From Alkalihalobacillus sp. AL-G (GTDB lineage: Bacteria > Bacillota > Bacilli > Bacillales > Fictibacillaceae): a stretch of DNA of 64,000 nucleotides. Positions 30,025 through 39,322 of this stretch are shown in pieces (position 1 is the stretch's first letter; every line of letters begins with the position of its first letter). Under the pieces are notes generated by a model that saw nothing but the letters and a program-made list of their open reading frames with translations, did no database searches and was not told the DNA's origin. The stretch spans positions 3,906,001 to 3,970,000 of the forward strand of contig NZ_CP094656.1 of the NCBI RefSeq assembly GCF_030643805.1. The letters are read 5' to 3'. The translations under genes were made by a program, and so were the position numbers.

Positions 30025-30064
30025 GGTAAAAAACGTCCTGCATGCTTCCGATTGCATGCAGGAC
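30025..30064 (-). terminator. Intrinsic terminator after the DUF1992 gene
   Basis: Perfect stem GTCCTGCATGC/GCATGCAGGAC (30035-30064), followed on the minus strand by GTTTTTTAC. Confidence 0.85.
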
Positions 30065-30074
30065 ATTCCTTTTA

Positions 30075-30491
30075 TCATTCACTATCAGGTAAATAATCCT
30101 CTAGCTTGATCATCCGCTTTTGTGTTGACGGCGGACAGCTCAGATTATAATTGAAAATCTTCTTGTTGATCTCTTCAACAGATTTCCTTATGTTGTATTC
30201 GTTTTTATACTCAGCAAGCTCAAGCTTACGTTTTTCAATTTCCTTGTCTAGTTGGATCCACGGAGGTAGTACATTATTGTCTTTTAAAACTTTATTCAAC
30301 TGACGCTCTGGATTGTAGGTCCAATCCCCGTCGAGATCGAGCGGCTTTCCTTTGCCCTTCAGGTTGTCAAAGGCGCCTTCTTTTTCTGCACGCTTGATGA
30401 TTTCACCGATATGATCCTGGTATTGGATCTCATCCCCCAAAAGATGCTTACGACCGTGATGCTTTTTGGACAACTCATCATTTTCGTTCAT
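30075..30491 (-). CDS. DUF1992 (DnaJ homologue C28-like) protein
   Basis: 138-residue cytosolic protein of unknown function. The DUF1992 core is clear: GEIIKRAEKEGAFDNLKGKG followed by KPL, then a helical basic/acidic region (DKEIEKRKLELAEYKNEYNI). In eukaryotes the domain occurs in DNAJC28, but no J-domain is present here. I take ATG at 30491, six bases after AAGGAGGG; an ATG two codons earlier abuts the site. Single gene with its own terminator. Confidence 0.88.
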   Translation of the reverse strand: MNENDELSKKHHGRKHLLGDEIQYQDHIGEIIKRAEKEGAFDNLKGKGKPLDLDGDWTYNPERQLNKVLKDNNVLPPWIQLDKEIEKRKLELAEYKNEYNIRKSVEEINKKIFNYNLSCPPSTQKRMIKLEDYLPDSE

Positions 30492-30627
30492 ATTCATCCC
30501 TCCTTACTTTATTTATACGCTTTTTAGAGGGATGTTCCTGTATGATAATCGTGCAAAACTGTGGCAAAGTCATGAACTTATATTAAGGTTTCAGCTCAGC
30601 TGACCTTTTTCTGTGTATCAGGCTCTT

Positions 30628-31680
30628 CTAAAGGTCATCAAACCCATTGTCCTCAGACACTTTCGTATATTGTCTGGACTTCTGCTCAAAGAAATCACTT
30701 TTCCCATCATTAATCGATTCGTACGCCTTTATCCATGGCATTGGATTTTTACGGTGTTCTGGAAAAGGCCGCTCTCCTCCAAGCTGATTCACACGTTTAT
30801 TTGCGATGAACTTAATATAAGCATCTAATTCAGAGTACGTGATCCCGACAAATCGATCTCCTAAAATATAGTTACCCCATTTAATCTCCAAATTCGCTGC
30901 TTCAATAAAGGTTTTCTCGACAAAATGGTTTGCCTCCCGCATATCTAGTGAAAATTCGTCGCATACAGCTTGATAAATTTTCGTAAAAAGGTGTACATGG
31001 AGCTGCTCATCCCTGTTGATGTAATTAATCATCGTGGACGTTGACACCATCTTTTGGTTGCGTGCAAGATTGTAAAAGAAACTGAACCCTGAATAAAAAT
31101 TCAATCCTTCCAAAACGACATCATAGACGATTGATCGCAAAAACGTTTCAGGTGTCGGATTGCTTACAAATCCCTCGTATCCATCGATGATAAATTCATT
31201 CCGCTCTCGTAATACGCCATCATGTTTCCAGTACTCGAAAATTTCATCCTGCTTCGATTTATCAACTAGGCTCGATAACACATATGAATAAGATTGATTG
31301 TGGACAACCTCTTGAAAAGATAACACAGTCATGAGTGCCGTTAAACTGGAGTCCGTCAAATAATTTGCGACACGGTTCGCATAATCAGTCTGGATGCTAT
31401 CCAAAAATGCTAGTAACCCAATAATTTTGTTAAATGAGTCTTGCTCTTCAGCTGATAGCTCCGCATATTGTTTCCGATCGCTTGACATATTGATCTCGAA
31501 CGGTGTCCAAAAGTTGGCGAGCATTTGCTTATATAGCGGATAAGCCCACGTGTATCTCACATCATCCCAGTTCAACACATTCGAGCTCTTCCCATTCAAA
31601 ATACGTGTCGATGCATTTGGCGAATCGGGGGCATAAATCCTCCGTTCGGACAAGTTTTCAAAGGTACGATCAGCTTTCAC
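30628..31680 (-). CDS. nrdF: Ribonucleotide reductase class I, small (R2) subunit
   Basis: Carries the di-iron/tyrosyl radical that starts ribonucleotide reduction. About 350 residues. Ligands appear in order: Asp in FLDSIQTDYANRV, Glu and His in EVVHNQSY, Glu in VLEGLNFYSGF, Glu and His in RDEQLHVHLF. The radical Tyr follows the His at the E. coli Y122 position (HNQSY). I take GTG at 31680, ten bases after AAGGA; this overlaps the end of nrdE by eleven bases, so the two are translationally coupled. No nrdI lies nearby, which argues against a canonical NrdIEF set. Under the cobalamin riboswitch upstream. Confidence 0.94.
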   Translation of the reverse strand: MKADRTFENLSERRIYAPDSPNASTRILNGKSSNVLNWDDVRYTWAYPLYKQMLANFWTPFEINMSSDRKQYAELSAEEQDSFNKIIGLLAFLDSIQTDYANRVANYLTDSSLTALMTVLSFQEVVHNQSYSYVLSSLVDKSKQDEIFEYWKHDGVLRERNEFIIDGYEGFVSNPTPETFLRSIVYDVVLEGLNFYSGFSFFYNLARNQKMVSTSTMINYINRDEQLHVHLFTKIYQAVCDEFSLDMREANHFVEKTFIEAANLEIKWGNYILGDRFVGITYSELDAYIKFIANKRVNQLGGERPFPEHRKNPMPWIKAYESINDGKSDFFEQKSRQYTKVSEDNGFDDL

Positions 31681-33916
31681 AAGAATCACATCCTTCAAAA
31701 TCCTCTTGGGAAGTTGAACGTACATAGTAGGTCGTTTTTAATCCCGATTGCCATGCAGACAAGTGAAGATCCAGCAAATCTTTTGCCTTTATATCGTGAC
31801 GAACATAAAGATTGAACGAAACCGATTGGTCGATGTGACGCTGACGCGCGGCATTTTGACGGATACTCCACTTTTGGTCGATGTCGTAGGCACTTTTGTA
31901 ATACCAGGTAGTTTCCGCCGATAAATCTGGTGCTGTGACTGGGATTTTAAAACTTTTCTTTTCTTCGGCATATTGCTTGCGGAAAATTGGATCGATACTT
32001 GCCGTCGATCCCGCAATGATACTGGTAGACGCATTCGGCGCAACTGCAAGTAGCCAGCCGTTTCGGATCCCTGTATCAGCAAGCTTTTCTTGAACCGATT
32101 TCCACCTGATACTCGTATACCCCCTATTTTCAAAGTATCGACCTGATTCCCAATCGCTGCCTTTAAAAACGGGATAAGCTCTTTTTTCAGCCGCAAGCTC
32201 AACGCTCGCCTTCACCGTCAAATAATGAATGTCCTCGTAAAGCCGATCAGCGAAAACGACTGCTTCCTCTGACTCCCATCGTATTCCCTGCTTTGCTAAC
32301 AGATGATGCCACCCGAACGTCCCAAGGCCGATTGCACGGTATTTTTCATTCGTTTGGACCGCTTGTTTCACCTCGATTTTTGTGGAATTCAAGTCGATGA
32401 CATTATCGAGCATCCGTACTTGAACTGGAATGACACGCTTAAGTACATCATCCTCAACCACACGTGCCAGCGAAAGACTTGATAAATTACAGACGACAAA
32501 ATCTCCTGGCTGCTTTGTAACAATGATTTTTCCGTCGACTGTCGTTTCCTCTTCCACTATTGTCGGTGATTGATTTTGTGTGATTTCAGTGCACAAATTC
32601 GTACAATAGATGATTCCCTCATGACGGTTTGTATTCCAACGGTTCACCGTATCCTTGTAGAACATGAACGGTCCGCCTGTTTCAAGCTGAGAGACCATGA
32701 TTCGCTTCATAATCTCGATTGCGGGAACACATTCCCTCGAGAGAAGCGGATGGCTTACGCATTGCTCGTACTTCTCCCGAAAGCTGCCCTTACCTTTTTC
32801 CTCATCATAAAAGTCGTCCAGTTCAAAGCCCATGACGTTCTTTACTTCATGTGGGTCGAATAAGTTCCATTCCTCACGATTTTCGACTTTTTCCATAAAA
32901 AGATCTGGAATGGCAACCCCGGTAAAAAGATCATGCGTCCGTTGGCGTTCATCTCCATTGTTCAATTTCGCATCCAGAAACGGAAAAATATCTTTACCGA
33001 ATACAGGATAATAGACAGCAATCGCGCCGTTCCTTTGACCGAGTTGATCGACATTCACAGCTGTCGTGTTCAGTTGCTTCATCCAGGCAAGTACGCCGCT
33101 CGATGTATTTTTGAATCCTCTAATATCCGAGCCTTTACTACGGATTTTTCCGAGGTAGACACCAATTCCACCACCTGCTTTACTCAGCATCGCAATATCG
33201 GTGTTCGAATCATAAATTCCTCTTAAACTGTCATCAACCGTATCGATAAAGCAAGAGCTTAACTGGCCGTGTGCTTTCCCGGCATTTGCGAGAGTCGGGG
33301 TTGCCACTGTCATATACAGGTTCGATAGAGCCCAGTAGGCTTCTTTTACAAGCTTAAGACGTTTCGGTTCCGGCTCAGGAATCATCAATGTCATCGCAAT
33401 GATCATCCACCGTTCCTGAGGCAGCTCGTATAATCTCCCATCATGATCACGGGCCAGATAACGATCGGCAAGCATCCGTAAACCTGCGTAGGTGAACTGT
33501 TCATCTCGTGAAGGCACGAATATAGATTCAAGCTCATCAATCGCTTCCCTAGAATAAGCTTCCAACAATGTAGGATCATAAATTTTCATCGCCACCAATT
33601 GCTCGATCAATCCATAAAAATCCCCGTATCCCATTGCTTTTTTACGATTTTCCGCTGCCTCCCTATATAGGATTTCGCTGTAGAAACCAGCACACACATA
33701 TGTCCAACCCGGCTCATCCTGGGTCACATTGGAAAGTCCATTTAAAATGAGCTGGTTGAGAAGCTCCAAATCACCCTGAATGCTCGTTTCATTTGCTTGT
33801 CCGATAACCTTGCCAGAAAACCCTTTTACATCTAATTCTGGAAATCTAATTGTGAGTTTTTCCAATAAACCTTGAAGTTCGTTTGAGATTTCCTTCTTAA
33901 CCGGTAGTGTAGTCAT
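31670..33916 (-). CDS. nrdE: Ribonucleotide reductase class I, large (R1) subunit
   Basis: Catalytic subunit reducing ribonucleoside diphosphates. 748 residues. Redox Cys pair: QLSSCFIDTVDDS and DFVVCNLSSLSLA; active-site CTNLCTEIT holds the thiyl Cys with its Asn and Glu; tyrosine pair TTYYVRS takes the radical from R2; C-terminal EGCDSCES is the shuttle Cys pair for thioredoxin-type reductants. The N-terminal ATP-cone appears short or absent. ATG at 33916 follows AGGAGGAGAGCG. A terminator and a cobalamin riboswitch precede it, so B12 should switch it off. Confidence 0.95.
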   Translation of the reverse strand: MTTLPVKKEISNELQGLLEKLTIRFPELDVKGFSGKVIGQANETSIQGDLELLNQLILNGLSNVTQDEPGWTYVCAGFYSEILYREAAENRKKAMGYGDFYGLIEQLVAMKIYDPTLLEAYSREAIDELESIFVPSRDEQFTYAGLRMLADRYLARDHDGRLYELPQERWMIIAMTLMIPEPEPKRLKLVKEAYWALSNLYMTVATPTLANAGKAHGQLSSCFIDTVDDSLRGIYDSNTDIAMLSKAGGGIGVYLGKIRSKGSDIRGFKNTSSGVLAWMKQLNTTAVNVDQLGQRNGAIAVYYPVFGKDIFPFLDAKLNNGDERQRTHDLFTGVAIPDLFMEKVENREEWNLFDPHEVKNVMGFELDDFYDEEKGKGSFREKYEQCVSHPLLSRECVPAIEIMKRIMVSQLETGGPFMFYKDTVNRWNTNRHEGIIYCTNLCTEITQNQSPTIVEEETTVDGKIIVTKQPGDFVVCNLSSLSLARVVEDDVLKRVIPVQVRMLDNVIDLNSTKIEVKQAVQTNEKYRAIGLGTFGWHHLLAKQGIRWESEEAVVFADRLYEDIHYLTVKASVELAAEKRAYPVFKGSDWESGRYFENRGYTSIRWKSVQEKLADTGIRNGWLLAVAPNASTSIIAGSTASIDPIFRKQYAEEKKSFKIPVTAPDLSAETTWYYKSAYDIDQKWSIRQNAARQRHIDQSVSFNLYVRHDIKAKDLLDLHLSAWQSGLKTTYYVRSTSQEDFEGCDSCES

Positions 33917-33943
33917 ACGCTCTCCTCCTAAACTGTTTTCGCC

Positions 33944-33973
33944 AAATAAAAAAACCACCCGGGATCGAGTGGT
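33944..33973 (-). terminator. Riboswitch expression-platform terminator before nrdE
   Basis: On the minus strand AACCACTC pairs with GGGTGGTT (one G-T), followed by seven T. It lies between the B12 aptamer and the nrdE binding site, as expected for transcriptional attenuation. Confidence 0.85.
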
Positions 33974-34099
33974 TGAAACGTAGACATTAGGATAAACGAA
34001 CGATTGACTCATAATGATTTTGACTTCTTATGAAATAGAAGCCACAGTCCAGTCCTGACGCCAACGTTTCAGCCCTCAATCCCCGAAGAATTGAAACGG

Positions 34100-34345
34100 T
34101 CGAAAGCAGGCAGGTCTACTGACTTATGCTTCTTCCTACTAGGATCCTTCCCATATAAGTGCCTTACCTTAAATAATAGTTCAAAAAGAAGAACTATCTC
34201 TTAAGACTGACTTATACAGTGGTATGTATCCGTTCGTCCACAATTACAGTTGCGGGGACAGTTCTGGATTTTCACCAAATTCCCTATTATGAGGTGGTTT
34301 GGAATAGCAGAATTTCCGTATACATCGGACGATTCCGATTCCCTT
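34100..34345 (-). promoter_or_regulatory. Cobalamin (B12) riboswitch
   Basis: Read on the minus strand, the leader of nrdE holds the conserved blocks of the cobalamin aptamer in order: AGGGAATTTGGTGAAAATCC, then CTGTCCCCGCAACTGT (B12 box, about 34245-34285), a CCACTG block, ATGGGAAGG (34147-34155), AAGCATAAGTCAGTAG and GACCTGCC (about 34110-34135). A variable hairpin near 34181 is a peripheral stem. Ends are approximate. Followed about 130 bases later by a terminator and nrdE. Binding of adenosylcobalamin should stop transcription of nrdEF. Confidence 0.93.
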
Positions 34346-34494
34346 AACTCACTCTCACCTGTCAATCGATTACAACATATTGTATTGTTATATTTACTTT
34401 CGCACTAAATATAGTGTGCGTCAAGTGTTTCCTTTTAAAAATAATAGCCGGTCAACCATGATAATACTAGTTGACAAAGCTCTTAAACTATCTT

Positions 34495-35004
34495 TTAGGT
34501 AGTTGGAATGTTCGCTCTAAGCTCTTCAATATATTGGAACGCTTCTTCAATCTCTTCATCCGTATATTTCTGCTTCTGTTTAACGGTTTTAACCTTTTCA
34601 GCAATCTCTTCCTTTTGAAGGTGGTCAAAATACATAATCGTCGAAATCAGCTCTAAAATCCGGGAAGGCTGCTCGTTCATTAATGTGACACATGCCTTTA
34701 ACGATGAGAGATCGAGCTCATAATGCTTCAGAAAGCTTCCACCCTCTTCCGTCAGCGCATAACGATACTGGTAATAGCCTCCAACCTTCTCCTTCATCTC
34801 CTCGAGAAAACCTAGATTGCAAAGCTCCTCTACACGCAATGTCAGCTCTTCGGAATAAGGTCCGTAAAAGTGAAACTGATACTTTTCACAAAATGGAAAA
34901 TTTAATTTTTTGGCGATATAAACCATCTTCTGCAGCTTCTTACGCCCCACTACTTCCCTCGCATAATCGAACAAGGCAATCAATCGTGCATGATCTTCTA
35001 GCAC
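34495..35004 (-). CDS. ywgA: YwgA-family protein
   Basis: 169-residue conserved Bacillus protein of unknown function. Begins MLEDHARLIALFDYAREVVG, then KLQKMVYIAKKLNFPF, FHFYGPYSEELTLRVEEL and LTEEGGSFLKHYE. The KLQKxxYI...YGPYS arrangement resembles antitoxin-like SocA/Panacea-type folds seen in YwgA, but no toxin is adjacent. It is 13 bp downstream of the HD hydrolase gene, so the two form an operon, as ywgA-ywfO does in relatives. Confidence 0.88.
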   Translation of the reverse strand: MLEDHARLIALFDYAREVVGRKKLQKMVYIAKKLNFPFCEKYQFHFYGPYSEELTLRVEELCNLGFLEEMKEKVGGYYQYRYALTEEGGSFLKHYELDLSSLKACVTLMNEQPSRILELISTIMYFDHLQKEEIAEKVKTVKQKQKYTDEEIEEAFQYIEELRANIPTT

Positions 35005-35017
35005 ACCGAGTCCCCTC

Positions 35018-36310
35018 CTATAATTCTAAAAATTCTCCGATCTTTTTCTTTAATGCTTGATTTTTTATTTTCTCAATTAAGTCGGCTGGATAATAAAGCT
35101 TATGATCTGTCCGTTTTTTTCCGGATATCGATTCAACTACGGTTGATTCCCGCGAAAGCTCCCTGTATTCCCCGGATTTCGTCAGCAGGTGTATCGGCAA
35201 ACGTTCTTCCTCTTCTCCTGGCCGGTAAAAATCGTAGGGAAGGTCTGATGAAGAATCGACAACTAGGTAATAATCAGGGTCGATCCCCGCCTGGACAAAA
35301 TACGTATGAAGCTTATGCCAAGCACTCATATGAACGGTCGGGTTAAACTCCATATACTTGAAGAGTCGTCGATTCGAAAACCGTTCACACAGATCCCTTA
35401 GGATTTCGTCCTCTTCCTCCTGCCACGCTTGGAAGTAGTATTGTATAATACCTTCATCAAGTTTTATGTAATCGTCTAGGTCGACTTTTCCATTAAATAA
35501 AGTAATAAAGTGGAGCGGTTCAAGCTTAAAGGTGTATCCTTCCTTATATAGCGCCTTGGCACGATGAAGGATCTTGGATAAAATGACCTCTGCACTTCTA
35601 GTAACAGGGTGAAAATAGACCTGCCAGTACATCTGATACCGACTCATAATATAATCCTCGACTGCATGCATTCCGCTCTGCTTGATCACCACTTGGTCCT
35701 CCTGCGGGCGCATCACACGCAAAATACGCTCAATATCGAACTGACCGTAACTGACACCTGTAAAATAAGCATCGCGTAGCAAGTAATCCATTCGGTCGGC
35801 ATCGATTTGGCTTGAAATCATACTGACGACAAGTTTATTTTCGTACGTTTTTGCGATGACCTCTGATACCTTTTTCGGAAAATCAGTATCTACCTTTTTT
35901 AAAACTGTGTTGACCTCCGTATCCCCGAGGATGATCTGTTGGGTGAATTGTTCATGATCCAAACCGAATACTTTTTCAAATGAATGGGAGTAAGGACCAT
36001 GGCCGACATCATGCAACAATGCTGCTGAAAGACAAAGTAACCGTTCCTCATCATTCCAGTTGGGCTTCCCTTGAAAGATTTCTACTATACGACGTACAAT
36101 CTCATAGACACCAAGTGAGTGACTGAACCGACTGTGCTCAGCACCATGAAACGTCAAAAATGTCGTACCAAGCTGCCGGATCCTCCGTAACCTTTGAAAT
36201 TCTTTCGTTCCGATCAGGTCCCAAATCAATCGATCGCGTACGTGGACATAACGATGGACCGGATCTTTAAATACTTTTTCTTCCTCTAATTGTTGCAGCT
36301 TGTAGCTCAT
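35018..36310 (-). CDS. ywfO: HD-domain phosphohydrolase YwfO
   Basis: Metal-dependent nucleotide phosphohydrolase of about 430 residues (dNTPase-like family). HD-domain ligands: AEHSRFSHSLGVYEIV (first His), LLHDVGHGPYSHSFEK (HD pair) and SSQIDADRMDYLLRD (Asp). KVFKDPVHRYVHV is the conserved N-terminal block. I take ATG at 36310 (MSYKLQQLEEEKVF), matching the B. subtilis start; AAAGGAG is 13 bp upstream. The frame opens 24 codons earlier without a site. Co-transcribed with ywgA. Confidence 0.92.
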   Translation of the reverse strand: MSYKLQQLEEEKVFKDPVHRYVHVRDRLIWDLIGTKEFQRLRRIRQLGTTFLTFHGAEHSRFSHSLGVYEIVRRIVEIFQGKPNWNDEERLLCLSAALLHDVGHGPYSHSFEKVFGLDHEQFTQQIILGDTEVNTVLKKVDTDFPKKVSEVIAKTYENKLVVSMISSQIDADRMDYLLRDAYFTGVSYGQFDIERILRVMRPQEDQVVIKQSGMHAVEDYIMSRYQMYWQVYFHPVTRSAEVILSKILHRAKALYKEGYTFKLEPLHFITLFNGKVDLDDYIKLDEGIIQYYFQAWQEEEDEILRDLCERFSNRRLFKYMEFNPTVHMSAWHKLHTYFVQAGIDPDYYLVVDSSSDLPYDFYRPGEEEERLPIHLLTKSGEYRELSRESTVVESISGKKRTDHKLYYPADLIEKIKNQALKKKIGEFLEL

Positions 36311-36711
36311 TTTCCGTCTCGTTCTCCTTTCGTACACGCAAATCCTTCTATAATGAAAACGTAGATGTTTTTTTATCGACAATATCTAAATTATATATTC
36401 TTCAAATCAAAATGAAAACCTTCCTCACGATTCGATTTGTTTCGAGTCTGCTCGCCGTGCCTATTCTGACTTTGAAAATAAGTTTTGCAAGTACTCAATT
36501 ACTATAAACGCTTTTTTCTACACCAATAAAAGCCCCGCGCCGGATCGCTCTGTGAAGTAATAGCACGTTTTCAGGACACTATCTCCTAGAATGTGTTTTC
36601 TCCTGTGATATCTATTAGAAGTTACGCTAAACAATTCAAAAGTGACCCAGCAGCAGATCTGTGCCACTGGGTCACTTTTGAATTTATAATTTCTGGATGT
36701 CACCATTCCCA
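36311..36711. other. Gap between ywfO and the symporter gene
   Basis: About 400 bp with no gene. It holds the terminator of the symporter gene at 36635-36682 and presumably the ywfO promoter. I see no other defined element. Confidence 0.5.
36635..36682 (-). terminator. Intrinsic terminator after the dicarboxylate symporter
   Basis: A 16-bp perfect stem, TTCAAAAGTGACCCAG paired with CTGGGTCACTTTTGAA, 30 bp past the stop. It could act in both directions. Confidence 0.8.
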
Positions 36712-37959
36712 TTAAATATCGAGTTCAGGTTCTGTCTGCGGTTTCCCGCCGTGCTTCTCTTCCGACTTACTCACAATGACAGCGCACGATGCATCTCCTG
36801 TGATGTTGACTGCAGTCCGTGTCATGTCAAGTAAACGGTCGACACCGAGCACAAGCCCAATCGCCTCGACTGGTAAATTCACCGACTTTAACACCATCGC
36901 GAGCATAATCAAGCCGACTCCCGGCACACCCGCTGTACCGATACTAGCAAGCACTGCGGTCAAAACAACTGTAATCAGCTGAGGCAGTGAAAGATCCACC
37001 CCATAAACCTGCGCGATGAATACCGTAGCTACACCCTGCATGATTGCGGTACCGTCCATGTTGATCGTCGCACCAAGCGGTTGAACGAAGCTGCTGATCT
37101 GCTTCGGAACCTTCAAGTTTTCCTGGGCCGTTTTCATGGATACTGGCAAAGTGCCGCTGCTGCTGGACGTACTGAATGCTACCGACATAGCTGGAGCAAA
37201 CCCTTTGAAGAATGCAATCGGATTCATTTTACCGAGCGTAGAAACAGCCGTTCCATACGTCAGGATCGCATGAATGAATAAGCCTAGTAAAACCGTACCG
37301 AAATAAAGCCCCATCGCTTTCAGAGCATCGAGTCCGAAGCTTCCGACCGCAGATGCAATCAACGCAAATGCACCATAAGGAGCAAGCAGCATGACAATAT
37401 TGACAAGATACATGAGAATATCGTTACCTTCTTCTAAAAACCGATGAACCGTCTTCGTCTTTTCCTTCAGAACTGCCACTGCAAAGCCGACAAAAATAGC
37501 GAAAGCGATGATTTGCAGCATGTCCCCTTTTGCCATTGCGTCAACCGGGTTTGTCGGAATGATATTCAAGATCGTCTCGACAACAGGCGGCTTTTCGGAA
37601 TCTTCCTTAAAGGTCGCTTGTTCAGTATCGAATCCTCCGCCTGCACCAGGCTGAATCAAAAGTGCTAATGAAAGTGCAATCGCAAGAGCAATCGTCGTCG
37701 TGATCAGAAAATAACCTATCGTCTTCCCACCGATCCGACCGAGCTTTTTCGGGTCTCCGATTCCCGCTGCACCAAGTGCGATCGAGAAAAACACAATCGG
37801 GACTACAAGCATTTTAATCAGGTTCAAAAATAGTGTCCCTACTGGGCTGAATACGTATTTATCGAGCACCTCGAATGCTCCAGGTGCAAATAGGTTAAGT
37901 ATAATACCTAGAACGATACCTACAACTAGTCCAATTACGATTTTTATACTTAATTTCAT
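36712..37959 (-). CDS. Sodium/proton dicarboxylate-glutamate symporter (DAACS family)
   Basis: Secondary transporter importing glutamate/aspartate or C4-dicarboxylates. 415 residues, eight membrane helices plus two re-entrant loops. Signature motifs: SSSSGTLPVSM (HP1), QPLGATINMDGTA (helix 7, NMDGT), and LLDMTRTAVNITGDA (helix 8 substrate site, with the Arg and Asp typical of acidic-substrate carriers). Start ATG at 37959 follows GGGAGGAACGCAG. GltT/GltP-like; exact substrate not decidable. Confidence 0.93.
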   Translation of the reverse strand: MKLSIKIVIGLVVGIVLGIILNLFAPGAFEVLDKYVFSPVGTLFLNLIKMLVVPIVFFSIALGAAGIGDPKKLGRIGGKTIGYFLITTTIALAIALSLALLIQPGAGGGFDTEQATFKEDSEKPPVVETILNIIPTNPVDAMAKGDMLQIIAFAIFVGFAVAVLKEKTKTVHRFLEEGNDILMYLVNIVMLLAPYGAFALIASAVGSFGLDALKAMGLYFGTVLLGLFIHAILTYGTAVSTLGKMNPIAFFKGFAPAMSVAFSTSSSSGTLPVSMKTAQENLKVPKQISSFVQPLGATINMDGTAIMQGVATVFIAQVYGVDLSLPQLITVVLTAVLASIGTAGVPGVGLIMLAMVLKSVNLPVEAIGLVLGVDRLLDMTRTAVNITGDASCAVIVSKSEEKHGGKPQTEPELDI

Positions 37960-38225
37960 CTGCGTTCCTCCCATCGATGTAATGTTCCACGGTACATTTT
38001 CTAACGCATTTAAATACTTGTCAAATGTAAATATCAAGGAATTCGTATGTTCATTCGTCCTTCATCGCGTTAACATACTGATATGAAAGCGTTTGTAAAT
38101 TTCTACCTTGCTAGAAACTAACAGTTAAATAAGCCTACTGAACTATATTTTTTTATTAGAATTAACGTATTTATTCCCTAAAACCCCAATATGAAACCAT
38201 TTTATTTTCAACATTCATACCAATA

Positions 38226-38253
38226 TAATGTCCATAAGTCATTGTGATATAAT
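38226..38253 (+). promoter_or_regulatory. Likely lipL promoter (extended -10)
   Basis: TGATATAAT gives an extended -10 with hexamer TATAAT at 38248-38253, 34 bp before the lipL start. The -35 region is poor. Nothing else defined is visible in 37960-38286, which also must hold the symporter promoter. Confidence 0.45.
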
Positions 38254-38286
38254 TAAACGGTTGAACTAGTAAAAGGGGTAGGATGT

Positions 38287-39138
38287 ATGATTAAGCAGCA
38301 TTCCTCCATAACGGAGCTTTTCAAACAGCCAACTTGGCGTATTATAGATCAATCGACACTCGGATCTTCCTTCCACGCTCTGCAGTCGTTTGCGATGGAT
38401 GATACGTTGTGCACCTCGATCGGTAGTGAAGATGCACCTCCGACTGTAAGGGCATGGGTCCATCCGAAAACCGTCGTGCTCGGCATACAGGACAGTCGTG
38501 TTCCCTTTTTGACTGAAGGCTTACAGTTTTTACAGAACCAAGGCTATGAAGTGATTGTACGAAACTCTGGAGGTCTTGCAGTCGTGTTGGATGAAGGGGT
38601 TTTGAACCTCTCACTCGTTGTTCCAGAAAAAGAACGGCGAATTGGGATTGATTCCGGGTATGAAGCAATGGCACACTTGACGGCAAACCTGCTTTCCCCA
38701 TACGGCCTCACGTTTGATACAAAGGAAATTGCCACCTCGTATTGTCCGGGAAAATTCGATTTGAGCGTCGATGGAAAAAAATTCGCTGGCATTTCGCAGC
38801 GCCGCTTACGCGGAGGAGTTGCAGTACAGATTTATTTATGTGTTAACGGGTCTGGAGCTTCACGAGCTGAATTAGTCAAAGGTTTTTACAATCGGGCACT
38901 TCAAGAGTCTGAAACGAAATTCACCTACCCATCTGTTGATCCGAATGTAATGGCATCGCTTGAGGAGCTTACCGGAAAGTCCGTTCAAGTATCCGACCTT
39001 ATGAAAGGGCTTCTCTCCTTTTTAAAAATGCAAGGGGCTGAACTGCTCTCATCCCAGTTATCGGTGTCCGAGATCAACCTGTATGATTTTTATTTGAAAC
39101 GTGTCGTCGAACGGAATGAAAAAGCGATGAACTCCTAA
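38287..39138 (+). CDS. lipL: Octanoyl-[GcvH]:protein N-octanoyltransferase LipL
   Basis: Amidotransferase that moves octanoyl groups from GcvH to E2 subunits of 2-oxoacid dehydrogenases, essential for lipoate synthesis in Bacillus. 283 residues of the biotin/lipoate-ligase fold without the adenylation signature. RNSGGLAVVLDEGVLNLSL is the lipoate-binding region; the catalytic Cys is in TSYCPGKFDLSVDGKK. ATG at 38287 has AAAGGGGTAGG upstream. Converges with pta as in B. subtilis (ywfL-pta). Confidence 0.94.
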   Translation: MIKQHSSITELFKQPTWRIIDQSTLGSSFHALQSFAMDDTLCTSIGSEDAPPTVRAWVHPKTVVLGIQDSRVPFLTEGLQFLQNQGYEVIVRNSGGLAVVLDEGVLNLSLVVPEKERRIGIDSGYEAMAHLTANLLSPYGLTFDTKEIATSYCPGKFDLSVDGKKFAGISQRRLRGGVAVQIYLCVNGSGASRAELVKGFYNRALQESETKFTYPSVDPNVMASLEELTGKSVQVSDLMKGLLSFLKMQGAELLSSQLSVSEINLYDFYLKRVVERNEKAMNS

Positions 39139-39163
39139 ATAGAGTCCATCGCTTTTGTTTTTG
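39120..39163 (+). terminator. lipL terminator overlapping the stop codon
   Basis: AAAAAGCGATGAACTC, which includes the last codons, pairs with GAGTCCATCGCTTTT and is followed by GTTTTTGG. The left arm of the stem is coding sequence. Confidence 0.75.
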
Positions 39164-39183
39164 GTAAGTTTTTGATTTTATAG

Positions 39184-39318
39184 CATAGATGTACTGTCTA
39201 GCTGCAGCGCCTAGGTGCTCGATTCTTCCACAAACACAAAAATCGTGTTGTGTTGCAGAATCTCCAGCGCTTGCACTCACAAGCACAAGTGCAACTAAGC
39301 TAGGCGCTTTCGCTTTTC
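39184..39318. repeat. Intergenic hairpin repeat between lipL and pta
   Basis: AGCGCCTAG near the left end pairs with CTAGGCGCT near the right end; the element begins TGTCTAGCTGCAGCGCC and ends in GGCGCTTTCGCTTTTC. Such CTAGCTxCAGCGCCTAG elements are, to my knowledge, common between Bacillus genes. AGTGCAACTAAG inside it recurs (inverted) near 47243. It probably also terminates pta transcription. Confidence 0.6.
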
Positions 39319-39322
39319 TAAA

